Assembly: GCF_001078055.1 (NCBI RefSeq) | Contig: NZ_CP010777.1 | Coordinates: forward strand, 828,408 to 892,407 | DNA length: 64,000 nucleotides | Reading direction: 5' to 3' | Origin: Rufibacter radiotolerans | Lineage (GTDB): Bacteria; Bacteroidota; Bacteroidia; Cytophagales; Hymenobacteraceae | Shown here: positions 35,029 to 43,672 of the stretch, piece by piece | How the letters are laid out: each line of letters begins with the position of its first letter | Numbering within the stretch: the first letter of the stretch is position 1 | Program-made: the position numbers and the translations under genes | Notes under the pieces: model-generated | What the model was told of the DNA's origin: nothing | What the model saw: only the letters and a program-made list of their open reading frames with translations | Databases searched by the model: none

Positions 35029-36276
35029 ATGAGATTCGACGATTACCATATCAACCCCGCCATCAAGAAAGCCCTGGAAAAACTAGGCTTCAAGAAACCC
35101 ACCGACATCCAGTTCAAGGCCATTCCGCCCATTTTAAAAGGCGAAGACGTGCTGGCCATTGCCCAGACCGGGACCGGTAAGACCGCCGCCTTCGCCATAC
35201 CCGTGCTGCACATGCTGCATGAGCGCAAGCAATACGCCCGCCAGGACGGCATCAAGTGCCTGGTCATGGTGCCCACCCGCGAGCTGGCCCTCCAGATCAC
35301 CGAGGTGTTCCAGACCCTGGGCAAGCACACCCGCGTCAAGACCATGACCGTGTATGGCGGGGTAGAGCAGGCCCCCCAGATCACCAAACTGGAAGACGGC
35401 ATAGATATTCTGGTAGCCACCCCCGGCCGTATGTTTGACCTGGTAAGCCAGGGCCATATCCGGCTGGAGCGCGTAGAGATCCTTATCCTGGACGAGGCCG
35501 ACCACATGCTGGACCTGGGCTTCATCAAAGACATAAGAGACGTGCTGCGCCACCTGCCCCGCAAGCGGCAGACGCTGTTCTTCTCGGCTACCATCAATGA
35601 GGTGCTCAAAGACCTGGCCTACTCGCTGGTGACCAAGCCCATCCGTATCCAGATTTCGCCTAAAGACCCCGTGTCTAAAAACGTAGACCATAGCGTGGCC
35701 TACATTGGCATGGATGACAAGCGTTTCTTCCTGGAGCGCGTAATCAAAGAAAACGAAGGCAGCAAGATACTGGTGTTTGTGCGTACCAAGGTGCGGGCAG
35801 AGCGGGTGCATGCCGCCATGGAGCGCGTGGGCATCAAGGCAGACACCCTGCACGGCGATAAAGAGCAGAAAGACCGCCTGGCTGCCCTCAACCGGTTCAA
35901 GAAAGGCGAGGTGATGGTGCTCATTGCCACCGACGTGAGCTCACGAGGCATTGACATACCCGCGGTAGAGTACGTGGTGAACTATGACCTGCCAGACGTA
36001 CCCGAAAACTACGTGCACCGCGTGGGCCGTACCGGCCGTGGCACCCACAAAGGAAAATCGGTGTCGTTCTGCAGCCCCGAGGAAAAGCCCATTCTGGATG
36101 AGATTGAAAAATACCTGGGCAAGCCCATTAAGGTGCTGGACATTGAAAAGCAGGACTACACCGCCACCATTGACTTCTCCGCGGAGGTGAAACCAGACCT
36201 GAAGTCATTGCTGAAGGAAGTGGAGGACTTTGAGAATGCCCCCAAAAGAAAGAAAAGCCCTAAAAAGAAAAAGTAA
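35029..36276 (+). CDS. DEAD-box RNA helicase (RhlE-like)
   Basis: A 415-residue ATP-dependent RNA helicase. Motifs in order: the Q-motif phenylalanine region MRFDDYHINPAIKKALEKLG, Walker A AQTGTGKT, PTRELALQ, DEADHMLDLGF, SAT, VFVRTK and HRVGRTGRG. The basic C-terminal tail (PKRKKSPKKKK-like) is short. Likely roles are ribosome assembly or cold adaptation. The following SDR gene starts 35 nt later. Confidence 0.93.
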   Translation: MRFDDYHINPAIKKALEKLGFKKPTDIQFKAIPPILKGEDVLAIAQTGTGKTAAFAIPVLHMLHERKQYARQDGIKCLVMVPTRELALQITEVFQTLGKHTRVKTMTVYGGVEQAPQITKLEDGIDILVATPGRMFDLVSQGHIRLERVEILILDEADHMLDLGFIKDIRDVLRHLPRKRQTLFFSATINEVLKDLAYSLVTKPIRIQISPKDPVSKNVDHSVAYIGMDDKRFFLERVIKENEGSKILVFVRTKVRAERVHAAMERVGIKADTLHGDKEQKDRLAALNRFKKGEVMVLIATDVSSRGIDIPAVEYVVNYDLPDVPENYVHRVGRTGRGTHKGKSVSFCSPEEKPILDEIEKYLGKPIKVLDIEKQDYTATIDFSAEVKPDLKSLLKEVEDFENAPKRKKSPKKKK

Positions 36277-36311
36277 CGTAAGAGAGAGACATTTCAGGCG
36301 CAGCGCACCGT

Positions 36312-37100
36312 ATGGCAAAATCACCCTATTACTCCTCTAAAGTTATCCTGATCACGGGCGGCGCCCAGGGCATTGGCCGTGGCCTGGCCCAGGCCTTCGC
36401 GCTGGAACACGGCCACGTGGTCATCACAGACCTGGACTGGGACGCCGGCGCAGACGCCATGGCCTGGCTTAAAAAGCAGCACCTGGCCGTGGAGTTCATG
36501 CCCTGTGACGTGAGCAAAGAACAGCAGGTGCAGCAGCTTATGAACAAGATACGGCAACAGCACGGCCACCTGGATGTGCTCATCAACAACGCCGGTATTG
36601 CCGCCCCGCCCCGCAAGCCACTGGCCCAGGTCACGGTAGAGGAGTTTGACCAGGTGCTAAGTGTGAACCTGCGCGGGCCCTTCCTCTGTGCCAAATACGC
36701 CTTACCGCTCTTGGAGAAAGGCACCAACCCCACCATCCTGAACATTACCTCTACCCGCGCCTTCATGTCTGAGCCAGACACGTTCGGGTATACCGCCGCC
36801 AAGGGTGGGTTGGAGTCGCTCACGCATTCGCTGGCTATAAGCCTGGCGCCCCAGCGCGTGCGGGTCAACGCCATCGCGCCGGGCTGGATTGAGACCGGCC
36901 CCTGGCAGCAGGAAGGTAAAAAGACCGTGCCGCACCACAGCAAAGAAGACAAAGAACAGCACCCCGTGGGCCGCGTGGGTACCCCCGAAGACATAGCCGA
37001 GGCGGCCCTTTTCCTGTGCTCAGACAAGGCCGGCTTTATTACGGGCCAGAGCCTGGTCATAGACGGGGGTATGACCGTGAAAATGATTTACCACGAATAG
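36312..37100 (+). CDS. Short-chain dehydrogenase/reductase
   Basis: A 262-residue classical SDR: TGGAQGIGRGLAQA near 14-27, DLDW after beta 2 (acidic, so NAD is likely), NNAGIAAPP, a catalytic serine in ILNITSTRAFM, and YTAAKGGLES. The C-terminal VGRVGTPEDIAEAALFLCSD and GQSLVIDGGMTVK fit the FabG/glucose dehydrogenase-like group. Substrate unknown. A family-1 palindrome begins 2 nt after the stop. Confidence 0.88.
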   Translation: MAKSPYYSSKVILITGGAQGIGRGLAQAFALEHGHVVITDLDWDAGADAMAWLKKQHLAVEFMPCDVSKEQQVQQLMNKIRQQHGHLDVLINNAGIAAPPRKPLAQVTVEEFDQVLSVNLRGPFLCAKYALPLLEKGTNPTILNITSTRAFMSEPDTFGYTAAKGGLESLTHSLAISLAPQRVRVNAIAPGWIETGPWQQEGKKTVPHHSKEDKEQHPVGRVGTPEDIAEAALFLCSDKAGFITGQSLVIDGGMTVKMIYHE

Positions 37101-37101
37101 C

Positions 37102-37138
37102 CGTTTCAGGGCCGTTTTCCAAAAAACAGCCTTAAAAC
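37102..37138. repeat. Family-1 palindrome, copy 10
   Basis: CGTTTCAGGGCCGTTTT pairs imperfectly with AAAACAGCCTTAAAAC. It immediately follows the SDR stop. Confidence 0.75.
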
Positions 37139-37239
37139 AGGTTTCTCCGTTTCCTCGCACTGGCACAGATTCGCCGGTCCATCTAAACCTTTCCTCCCAA
37201 GAAATCGGTAAATAGAAGAGTACCTTTTGCCGCAGACTT

Positions 37240-37881
37240 ATGCAGAATATTCCTTCCAACCCGCTTTTATTGTATGTCACGGACCCCATGTGTGCCTGGT
37301 GCTACGGGTTTACGCCGGTGGTGCGCAGGCTGCGGGCGCTGTGGTACGGAAGGCTTTCTGTGCAGGTAATGGTAGGGGGGCTGCGGCCAAACCCCCAGGA
37401 CGTGCTTTCCCCTGAGGAGAAAGACAAGCTAGCCGTAAACTGGCACCGCGCCCAGGAAAAATCCCGTCTGCCCTTTGACTACAGCTTTTTCCTGCAGCCT
37501 GAGATCACCTTTAACACGGAGCCCGCCTGCCGGGCACTGCTCACCGTGCGGCACCTGCGCCCCAACCTCACCCTGGAAGTGCTGCGCGCCCTCCATTCGG
37601 CGTTCTTCGCCGATGGCCTGGACCTGAGCCGCCCCGAGGTGCTGGTGGACGTGGTACGGCCCTTCGGGATTGACGAGAACCTGTTCCTGGCCGTTTTTGA
37701 GACCGAGGAGATTTACCGCCAGACCCAGCTGGAGTTCCAGGAAGTGGAGAACCTGGGTGTATCTACGCTGCCCAGCGTGTACCTTGACCATCCGCAGGGG
37801 CTTCGGCTTATTTCGCGTGGCTACTGTGACCTGCCGGAGTTGGAGGAACGCCTATTGCAGGCCCTGGAGATTCCGCTTTAG
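37240..37881 (+). CDS. DsbA-family thioredoxin-fold protein (FrnE/HCCA-like)
   Basis: A 213-residue cytoplasmic protein. C18-A-W-C21 in DPMCAWCYGF is the redox pair, an all-helical insertion follows, and the cis-proline is in VSTLPSVYLD near 178. This is the DsbA/FrnE layout, usually a disulfide isomerase or a GST-like enzyme. No signal peptide is present, so it acts in the cytoplasm. The partners are unknown. Confidence 0.85.
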   Translation: MQNIPSNPLLLYVTDPMCAWCYGFTPVVRRLRALWYGRLSVQVMVGGLRPNPQDVLSPEEKDKLAVNWHRAQEKSRLPFDYSFFLQPEITFNTEPACRALLTVRHLRPNLTLEVLRALHSAFFADGLDLSRPEVLVDVVRPFGIDENLFLAVFETEEIYRQTQLEFQEVENLGVSTLPSVYLDHPQGLRLISRGYCDLPELEERLLQALEIPL

Positions 37882-37918
37882 CGGGTCTTACGCTTTCCTT
37901 TTTTACCCGCCGGAAACC

Positions 37919-37955
37919 CGTTTTAAGCCTCTTTTTCTGAAAACACTTCCAAAAC
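37919..37955. repeat. Family-1 palindrome, copy 11
   Basis: CGTTTTAAGCCTCTTTTTC and GAAAACACTTCCAAAAC are a diverged copy. Confidence 0.65.
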
Positions 37956-38029
37956 AGCGCACGGCGTTGGGCAGGCACCATTACGCGCTTTAAACAAAAG
38001 CGGGCGGGCACAACCTTAGGAGGCTCAGG

Positions 38030-38052
38030 TAGGTACTAATACAATGTACCTA
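38030..38052. promoter_or_regulatory. Possible operator upstream of the Usp gene
   Basis: TAGGTAC and GTACCTA are perfect 7-bp arms separated by 9 nt, ending 13 nt before the start codon. It could be a regulator site or a 5'-UTR hairpin. Confidence 0.4.
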
Positions 38053-38065
38053 GCCTGCTAACGTC

Positions 38066-38977
38066 ATGAAAACCATAGCTATTCTTACTGATTTTACAGA
38101 AGGCTCCAAAAATGCGGTAGCCTATGCGGTAGAGCTGGCGCGCGCCCTGCAGGCGCAGCTGGTGTTGTTGCACGTGCACCTCATGCCTATGGTCCGGACA
38201 GATTTCTCTTCGGGGCTGGCCGGGGCAGGTTGGACAGACCCGGTGCTGTATCCGCCTGAGTCACTCATCATTGACCAGGAAATAGAACCCATCCTGAGGG
38301 AGCGGCTGAAGGAGCAGGTACAGGAAATACAGGCGGCCCAAGGGCAGGGCCTGACCGTTTGGGGCGAGCTATTGGTAGGCCGCGGTTTGGAGGCGGCGTC
38401 TTATTACGCGGCCCGCGAATCTGTGGGCCTCATTGTCATGGGCAGCAAGGGTGCCAACTCCCGGATAGACCGCTGGCTGGGAACCAATGCCGCCGATGTA
38501 ATGGACCACGCACCTTGTCCGGTGTTGTCGGTGCCGGCTAACCTGCCCTTTAAAGGCTTTTCGCGCATGGTCTACGCCACAGACCACACCCATGAGTCTA
38601 TCTGGCACGCGCACCAGCTCAAGGCCATACAGCGGGAGCTGGGCGCTGAAATAACCGTGCTGCACGTGCAGGAGGAAGAGACCGAGAAAACCAATCCCCA
38701 CTGGAAGGCCTTCTGCCAGGAATGGGCCCAGGTAGCCCCGGAATTTAATTTTGTGCGGGTGTACTCCAAGCAGGTGGTGCGCAGCATTGAGACCTTTGTG
38801 CAGGAACACCACGCCCAGGTGCTCATAGTGGCCAAACAGCATTACTCCTTCATGGAAGGCCTCTTCCATAGCAGCGCCACTGAACGTCTGGCAGAAGATA
38901 ACCTGGTACCCGTACTTTCCTTTCCGGCTCTGCCGGAAAACGGCAAAGAACCGCGGCGCACTATCTTCTCTGCGTAA
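38066..38977 (+). CDS. Universal stress protein, two UspA domains
   Basis: A 303-residue protein of two tandem Usp domains. The first (about 1-160) begins KTIAILTDFTEGSKNAVAYA and ends with the nucleotide loop VMGSKGANSRIDRWLG and CPVLSVP. The second is degenerate but ends with LIVAKQHYSFMEGLFHSSA. Usp proteins bind ATP and help cells survive stress and low oxygen. It lies just upstream of ccoI. Confidence 0.9.
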   Translation: MKTIAILTDFTEGSKNAVAYAVELARALQAQLVLLHVHLMPMVRTDFSSGLAGAGWTDPVLYPPESLIIDQEIEPILRERLKEQVQEIQAAQGQGLTVWGELLVGRGLEAASYYAARESVGLIVMGSKGANSRIDRWLGTNAADVMDHAPCPVLSVPANLPFKGFSRMVYATDHTHESIWHAHQLKAIQRELGAEITVLHVQEEETEKTNPHWKAFCQEWAQVAPEFNFVRVYSKQVVRSIETFVQEHHAQVLIVAKQHYSFMEGLFHSSATERLAEDNLVPVLSFPALPENGKEPRRTIFSA

Positions 38978-39150
38978 GGGAGCGTATGGTTTTGTAAAGT
39001 CCCAGTTAGGATGTTTAATAGTCCCCCTTTAAAGGGGAAGAAATGCGTGCAACCTCTTGTGAGAAGGAATTAGCTTTAAAGGGAGAATCTCCGGTTTCCA
39101 GCAGCCGTTTTGAAAACCAAGGCTTCAGATATAATGGAAAGCGTGTATTC

Positions 39151-39188
39151 CTGTTTTAAGCCCGTTTTCTCCAAAACAGCCTAAAACG
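39151..39188. repeat. Family-1 palindrome, copy 12
   Basis: CTGTTTTAAGCCCGTTTTC pairs with CAAAACAGCCTAAAACGG, imperfectly at the end. Confidence 0.78.
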
Positions 39189-39218
39189 GCAGTGCCTGCG
39201 CAGAGTCATGCATAAGAA

Positions 39219-39261
39219 TGACTTATATCATCTTCTGGCCGGGGCCGAGGCGGTACTTTTG
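39219..39261 (+). promoter_or_regulatory. FNR/CRP-type site and promoter of ccoI
   Basis: TGACTTATATCA (39219-39230) fits TGAC-N4-RTCA. A TACTTTTG box lies at 39254-39261, 35 nt from the start of the first motif. This places the site near -42 from the likely start of transcription, as for class II FNR activation. There is no TTTG at -33, which fits activator dependence. Confidence 0.7.
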
Positions 39262-39283
39262 TGGCAGACTAAAAAGACCAGTT

Positions 39284-41686
39284 ATGCTCCAGACCGCACA
39301 TCTAGAGACCGACGTCCATACCTGTTACCACTGCGGTGACGAATGCAACAGCACCATTATCCCTTTTGATGACAAGGAATTCTGCTGCGACGGCTGCAAG
39401 GTAGTGTATGAACTCCTTTCTGAAAACGACCTCTGTACCTATTATACCCTGGACAATCGCCCCGGCATCTCGGTCAAAGACCCCATTGCCTCGGCCCGGT
39501 TCCAGTACCTCAATGACCCTAAGGTCCAGCAACAGCTCCTGGATTTCCAGAACGACTCCGTCAGTAAAATAACCTTTAGCATTCCGCAGATGCACTGCAG
39601 TTCCTGCATCTGGTTGCTGGAGAACCTGAACCGCCTCAACGCGGGAGTGACCGACGTGCGCGTGAATTTCCTGCGCAAAGAGGCCGCCCTTACCTTTGAG
39701 CACGGCGTGACCAACCTGGCCCAGGTGGTGGAACTCATGGCCCACATCGGCTATGAACCGCAGATCACCCTGGCCGACATGGAGGCCCCGGCCCCTAAGC
39801 AGGACCGCTCCATCTACTACAAACTGGGGCTGGCCGGCTTCTGCTTCGGGAACGTGATGCTGTTGAGTTTCCCTGAATATTTTGGCGGACTGCAGCATTC
39901 CTTCGGGCGGTTCTTTGGCTGGCTGAACGTGTTGCTGGCCTTGCCGGTATTCTTCTACAGCGCGCGCGGCTTCTTTACCAGTGCCTGGCAAGGCCTGCAG
40001 CAGCGCATCATTAACCTGGACGTACCTATCGCCATTGGGCTGCTGGCTTTGTTCTCCGTCAGTCTCTATGACATTGCCACGGGCAGAGGCCCCGGCTTCC
40101 TGGACTCGTTTACGGGGCTGGTGTTCTTTATGCTGATTGGCAAGTACGTGCAGCGCCGCACCTATGACTCCATGGCCTTTGACCGTAACTACACTTCCTA
40201 TTTCCCTATTGCCGTCTCAGTCCTGAAAAACGGGCAGGAGCTCCCTACCTCCGTGAAAGAACTGCAGAAAGGAAACCGTATTCTAGTGCGCAACCATGAA
40301 CTGATTCCCGCCGATTCTATTCTCATGCGCGGCACGGCCAATATTGACTACAGCTTTGTGACCGGTGAGTCTGTGCCTGTGGCGCGGGTGGCCGGAGAAG
40401 TCATCTATGCCGGCGGTAGACAACTAGGCGAAGGAATTGAATTAGAGGTAGTGAAAGAAGTCTCACAAGGCTACCTGACCCAGCTCTGGAACCACGCCAA
40501 TTTCAAGAAAGACGAAAAGCAGACCGTAGAGAATTACGCCAACGCCGTCGGGAAATACTTCCTGAGCGTGACCCTGCTCATCGCCGCCGGCGCGCTCTGG
40601 TACTGGGTGCCCCGTGACACTGACATGGCCATTGAGGCCTTTACCTCGGTGCTGGTGATTGCTTGTCCATGCGCGCTATCATTGGCTACGCCCTTCACGC
40701 TGGGGGCTACCCTGCGCATCTTTGGAAGGCAGAAGTTCTACCTCAAAAACAGTGGCGTGGTGGAAGCCATGGCCAAAGCCGATACCGTGGTCTTTGACAA
40801 AACCGGGACCCTCACCGAGCCCAGCGCCGCCGAGATCAACTTCATTGGCCACCCGCTTTCCTCGCAGGAAGAGCAGCTGGTACGCTCCGTGCTCAAGCAC
40901 TCTACCCACCCGCTCAGCCAACGCCTGTATAGCTCATTGAAAGGGAATCCGCAGCCAGTTCTGGAGTTTCTGGAGAAACCGGGGGCAGGGCTTAAAGGCA
41001 TAGTAGGGGACACCCTAATTGAGATTGGCTCCGGGACCTGGGTAAACGCCGATTTTACTTCTTCTAGTGACGTGCGTCAGACCCGTGTGTACATTTCCCT
41101 GGACGGAAAGGTGCGCGGCTACTATATGTTCCAGAACGTGTACCGCAAAGGCCTCAAAGAGCTGGTGCAGGAGCTGGGCAAGACCAAGAAACTAGCCGTG
41201 CTCTCCGGAGACAATGACAGCGAGGAAGCCAGACTACGTGAATTCTTCGGGCCAGACGCCGAGATGCTCTTCAACCAGAGCCCCATGCAGAAACTGGAGT
41301 ACATTAACCACCTCAAAGCACAAGGCCGTTCGCCCATGATGATCGGGGACGGTCTCAATGACGCGGGTGCCCTCCGCCAAAGCGACGTAGGCCTGGCCCT
41401 CACCGACAACGTGACCGGCTTCTCCCCGTCCTGCGACGGCATTCTGGATGCCCACCAACTCACCAAGCTGGCTCACTTTATCCGGTTCTCCCAAACCAGT
41501 TTACGATTAATTCTGGCGGCCTTCGGGGTGTCATTCGTTTACAACATCATAGGCCTGACCATGGCGGTGATGGGGGAATTTACGCCCATCGTCTCTGCCA
41601 TTCTAATGCCGGTGAGTACGTTGAGTGTGATTTCGTTTGCGGTGCTTTCGGTGAAGATTGCCGGGAGACGGGCAGGGTTGCGATAG
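39284..41686 (+). CDS. ccoI: Copper-translocating P-type ATPase for cbb3 oxidase assembly
   Basis: An 800-residue P1B ATPase. It has an N-terminal cysteine-rich segment (CYHCGDEC, FCCDGC), a heavy-metal domain with C105-S-S-C108, the ion channel C461-P-C463, the phosphorylated D505 in DKTGT, and GDGLNDAGAL near the end. The Cys-rich N-terminus and CIWLLENL sequence mark the CcoI/FixI group, which exports copper needed for cbb3 oxidase assembly. The frame reaches an ATG at 39218, but that ATG is part of the FNR-like site, so the start MLQTAHLETD at 39284 is used. It is 15.5 kb from the rest of the cco genes. Confidence 0.9.
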   Translation: MLQTAHLETDVHTCYHCGDECNSTIIPFDDKEFCCDGCKVVYELLSENDLCTYYTLDNRPGISVKDPIASARFQYLNDPKVQQQLLDFQNDSVSKITFSIPQMHCSSCIWLLENLNRLNAGVTDVRVNFLRKEAALTFEHGVTNLAQVVELMAHIGYEPQITLADMEAPAPKQDRSIYYKLGLAGFCFGNVMLLSFPEYFGGLQHSFGRFFGWLNVLLALPVFFYSARGFFTSAWQGLQQRIINLDVPIAIGLLALFSVSLYDIATGRGPGFLDSFTGLVFFMLIGKYVQRRTYDSMAFDRNYTSYFPIAVSVLKNGQELPTSVKELQKGNRILVRNHELIPADSILMRGTANIDYSFVTGESVPVARVAGEVIYAGGRQLGEGIELEVVKEVSQGYLTQLWNHANFKKDEKQTVENYANAVGKYFLSVTLLIAAGALWYWVPRDTDMAIEAFTSVLVIACPCALSLATPFTLGATLRIFGRQKFYLKNSGVVEAMAKADTVVFDKTGTLTEPSAAEINFIGHPLSSQEEQLVRSVLKHSTHPLSQRLYSSLKGNPQPVLEFLEKPGAGLKGIVGDTLIEIGSGTWVNADFTSSSDVRQTRVYISLDGKVRGYYMFQNVYRKGLKELVQELGKTKKLAVLSGDNDSEEARLREFFGPDAEMLFNQSPMQKLEYINHLKAQGRSPMMIGDGLNDAGALRQSDVGLALTDNVTGFSPSCDGILDAHQLTKLAHFIRFSQTSLRLILAAFGVSFVYNIIGLTMAVMGEFTPIVSAILMPVSTLSVISFAVLSVKIAGRRAGLR

Positions 41687-41861
41687 GTTTTACTGACGTC
41701 CGTCAGGGGAGTATTCCGTGGGAGTAACTGGGGTTATCTGGTGCTTTCACGGAATTTTGCTTTTGCCTTAGACCATTTTGCCTTGATGGCGGGTTTTAAG
41801 ATAAAGAGTTTGCTTTCGCTGGTGTGTACGCATTCCGCTATTGCCTTGGATTGGCAGCCTA

Positions 41862-42027
41862 TGCCTAAGTCCTTATGCTTGGTTGTTTCATTTGTTCCCT
41901 CCGAGCGCTCACGGCCGCGGGGCCCCGTCTTTCCCCCTCGCACTGCCCTTGCGGCCTAGACTTGCTTTTGCTCTTAGTGAAGCTATTACAAGGCCACAAG
42001 CGAGGCGCTCGAAGTAAAGACTGGAAT
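41862..42027 (-). repeat. ~165 bp dispersed element, copy B
   Basis: Reverse complement of 11458-11622. Shared landmarks are CAGTCTTTAC with TCGAGCGCC, AAGGGCAGTGCGAGGGG and GATGAAACAACCAA (ATGAAACAACCAA here). Substitutions are concentrated between the blocks. Confidence 0.75.
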
Positions 42028-42048
42028 TGAGGGAATGTATGGGATAGG

Positions 42049-42084
42049 GTTTTAAGCACGTTTTAAGGAAAACAGCCTCAAAAC
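42049..42084. repeat. Family-1 palindrome, copy 13
   Basis: GTTTTAAGCACGTTTT pairs with AAAACAGCCTCAAAACG, imperfectly. Confidence 0.68.
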
Positions 42085-42101
42085 GCAATTACGTTTAATA
42101 T

Positions 42102-42145
42102 GCGCAGACTCCCCCCTTGAGGGGGGCGAAGGGGGGTGTTTACAC
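42102..42145 (+). repeat. 44-bp CAGACTC...GTGTTTACAC block
   Basis: Identical over 44 nt to 61263-61306. It contains CCCCCCTTGAGGGGGG, itself a hairpin. Confidence 0.88.
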
Positions 42146-42195
42146 CTGCCGGGTACTTCTTTCCTCGCCATAGAGGTGCTGCGGCGGGGCCGCAG

Positions 42196-42240
42196 GGAAG
42201 TTGGAAACTTCCGGCATAATGGGTCCAAGTTGAAAACTTG
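42196..42240. repeat. Pair of AAGTT-core palindromes
   Basis: GGAAGTTGGAAACTTCC and, 8-10 nt later, CCAAGTTGAAAACTTG share the same design (AAGTT-GRA-AACTT). Confidence 0.6.
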
Positions 42241-42246
42241 AACCAG

Positions 42247-42310
42247 GGAATTTCTTGCAGGTGCGTAGGGACAGGTCGCGACCTGTCCCTACGCACCTGC
42301 AAGAAATTCC
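42247..42310. repeat. Perfect 64-bp palindrome
   Basis: The 32 nt beginning GGAATTTCTTGCAGGTGCG are exactly reverse-complementary to the next 32. The centre is CAGGTCGCGACCTG. Confidence 0.93.
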
Positions 42311-42360
42311 TCCTCCCCTTTGAAGGCCCGGGACGGCCCACCCCCGCATAGAAATCAACT

Positions 42361-42963
42361 CTACTCCACCTTCACCGCCTTATTTACCGCCCACAGGTTA
42401 TACGCATCAATCAGCACCTGCAGGTCTTCAAAGGTGTAGTCCTTGTTCTTGACTTTCTGCAGAATCGCCTTGTTGTCTGCAATGAGCAGGTTGATCTGTT
42501 CTGAGAAATTCTTGGGGCGTACCATGCGGTAGAATTCGCCGTCTTTCTCTACCAGGTAAGTGAGCACTGGCTGCAGGGTAGGGAAGGTGGAAGTGGAGTA
42601 GTGCAGGTAAAGGTTTAGGGCCCCAGATTTTACCACCCGCATGAAATCTTCCTGGTAATGGTTGAACTGACTAATATCAAAGCTTTTCTTCACGGTGAAG
42701 CTGTCCTGGCCTAGCACAAAGGCTTGAACATCTTTGGTGGTGAGGGGAACGGGTTTGGCTTTGGCCGTGGGCTTGACCTCTATCTGGTTGGAGGGGCCTT
42801 CGCCCGTCTGGGCGCCATACACATGCCGGATCAGGCCCTCTACCCGTTGGCCTTCTTTGGTGTAATAATGGCCCGGGGTGAAACTGCCGCGCACTTGGTG
42901 CACCTGGGCAAACATGGGGCAACCCAACAGTAAGAAACCGAACAATACCAACAGCTTTTTCAT
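42361..42963 (-). CDS. Secreted protein of unknown function
   Basis: A 200-residue protein with a signal peptide (MKKLLVLFGFLLLGCPMFAQ). The cysteine at 15 lies inside the hydrophobic core, so lipidation is doubtful. The body contains GSFTPGHYYTKEGQRVEGLI and a C-terminal helical part (LLIADNKAILQKVKNKDYTF), a pattern I know from Bacteroidota proteins with plug-like or GLPGLI-type folds. No function can be assigned. Confidence 0.65.
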   Translation of the reverse strand: MKKLLVLFGFLLLGCPMFAQVHQVRGSFTPGHYYTKEGQRVEGLIRHVYGAQTGEGPSNQIEVKPTAKAKPVPLTTKDVQAFVLGQDSFTVKKSFDISQFNHYQEDFMRVVKSGALNLYLHYSTSTFPTLQPVLTYLVEKDGEFYRMVRPKNFSEQINLLIADNKAILQKVKNKDYTFEDLQVLIDAYNLWAVNKAVKVE

Positions 42964-43195
42964 GGAATGAGCATCTAAAAGAAATACAAAGATAGAGATT
43001 GAGCCGCTTTCCCTGGAAAAATAACGGACTGTCCTGATTTTATAGGTGGGTAAAGAAAGGAATAAGCGAACAATTAGGCCAAGGGGCCGTTATAACAGCA
43101 ATTTTAAGCAAAGGTTTAAAATTCATTGAAAAAAATGAGAACAGACTTTCCCTGGGCTTGAAACATAAGGAATAATTCTAAAAGTTGACGCTGCC

Positions 43196-43672
43196 ATGGC
43201 ACATAAAATAAGGTTGCTTCTGTTCCTGCTGTTGCCCTTGTGGGGGCTGAGCAGTTGTGATAAAATCCCCAAAGACCCCGAGGATTCCCTGGAGAAAGTG
43301 AGCGGCGGCACCCTGGACGTAGGCTACTCAGAAAACCCACCCTGGGTGGTGAAAGGCGCGCAGGAACCAACCGGCCTGGAGCCGGAAATGATCAAAGCCT
43401 TCGCGAAAACCATAAAGGCGAAAGTACAATGGCACCCGGGCACGGAGCAGCAATTACTGGAAGCCCTGGAAAAGAAGGAACTGCACCTGGTGGTGGCCGG
43501 CCTGACGGATGACTCCCCCTGGAAAAGCAAGATTTCCTTTACCAGACCCTATCTCACCCTGGAGAAAAAGAAGCACGTGTTTGGGGTGATCATGGGCGAG
43601 AACGCCCTGGTGCTGGAACTGGAGAAATTCCTGCATAAAAAAGAAGAAGAACTTAAAAAGGAACGGCCATGA
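43196..43672 (+). CDS. Small lipoprotein resembling a truncated solute-binding protein
   Basis: A 158-residue protein with lipobox LWGLSSC (C21). The body LDVGYSENPPWVVKGAQEPT followed by GLEPEMIKAFAKTIKAKVQW matches lobe 1 of bacterial family 3 binding proteins, but the family is ~250 residues, so lobe 2 is mostly missing. The tail is a charged helix (LEKFLHKKEEELKKERP). Its last four bases overlap the start of the CDF gene, indicating translational coupling. Confidence 0.68.
   Translation: MAHKIRLLLFLLLPLWGLSSCDKIPKDPEDSLEKVSGGTLDVGYSENPPWVVKGAQEPTGLEPEMIKAFAKTIKAKVQWHPGTEQQLLEALEKKELHLVVAGLTDDSPWKSKISFTRPYLTLEKKKHVFGVIMGENALVLELEKFLHKKEEELKKERP

Larger units (their letters stand above)
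38978..39283. other. Intergenic, 306 bp, with ccoI promoter
   Basis: It contains CCCCTTTAAAGGGG (39024-39037), a family-1 palindrome, and the FNR-like site and promoter box of ccoI. Confidence 0.6.
41687..42360. other. Repeat island B, 674 bp, between convergent genes
   Basis: It contains the second ~165 bp element, a family-1 palindrome, the 44-bp CAGACTC block, two AAGTT palindromes and a perfect 64-bp palindrome. No gene. Confidence 0.75.

Noticed and set aside
39218..39283. ATG at 39218 as the start of ccoI
   Set aside because: The ATG belongs to the FNR-like palindrome and a TAnnTTTG box follows. The family N-terminus begins at 39284.
41741..41959. ORF on the plus strand inside repeat island B
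   Set aside because: It overlaps the 165-bp repeat and shares no protein with the ORF in copy A.
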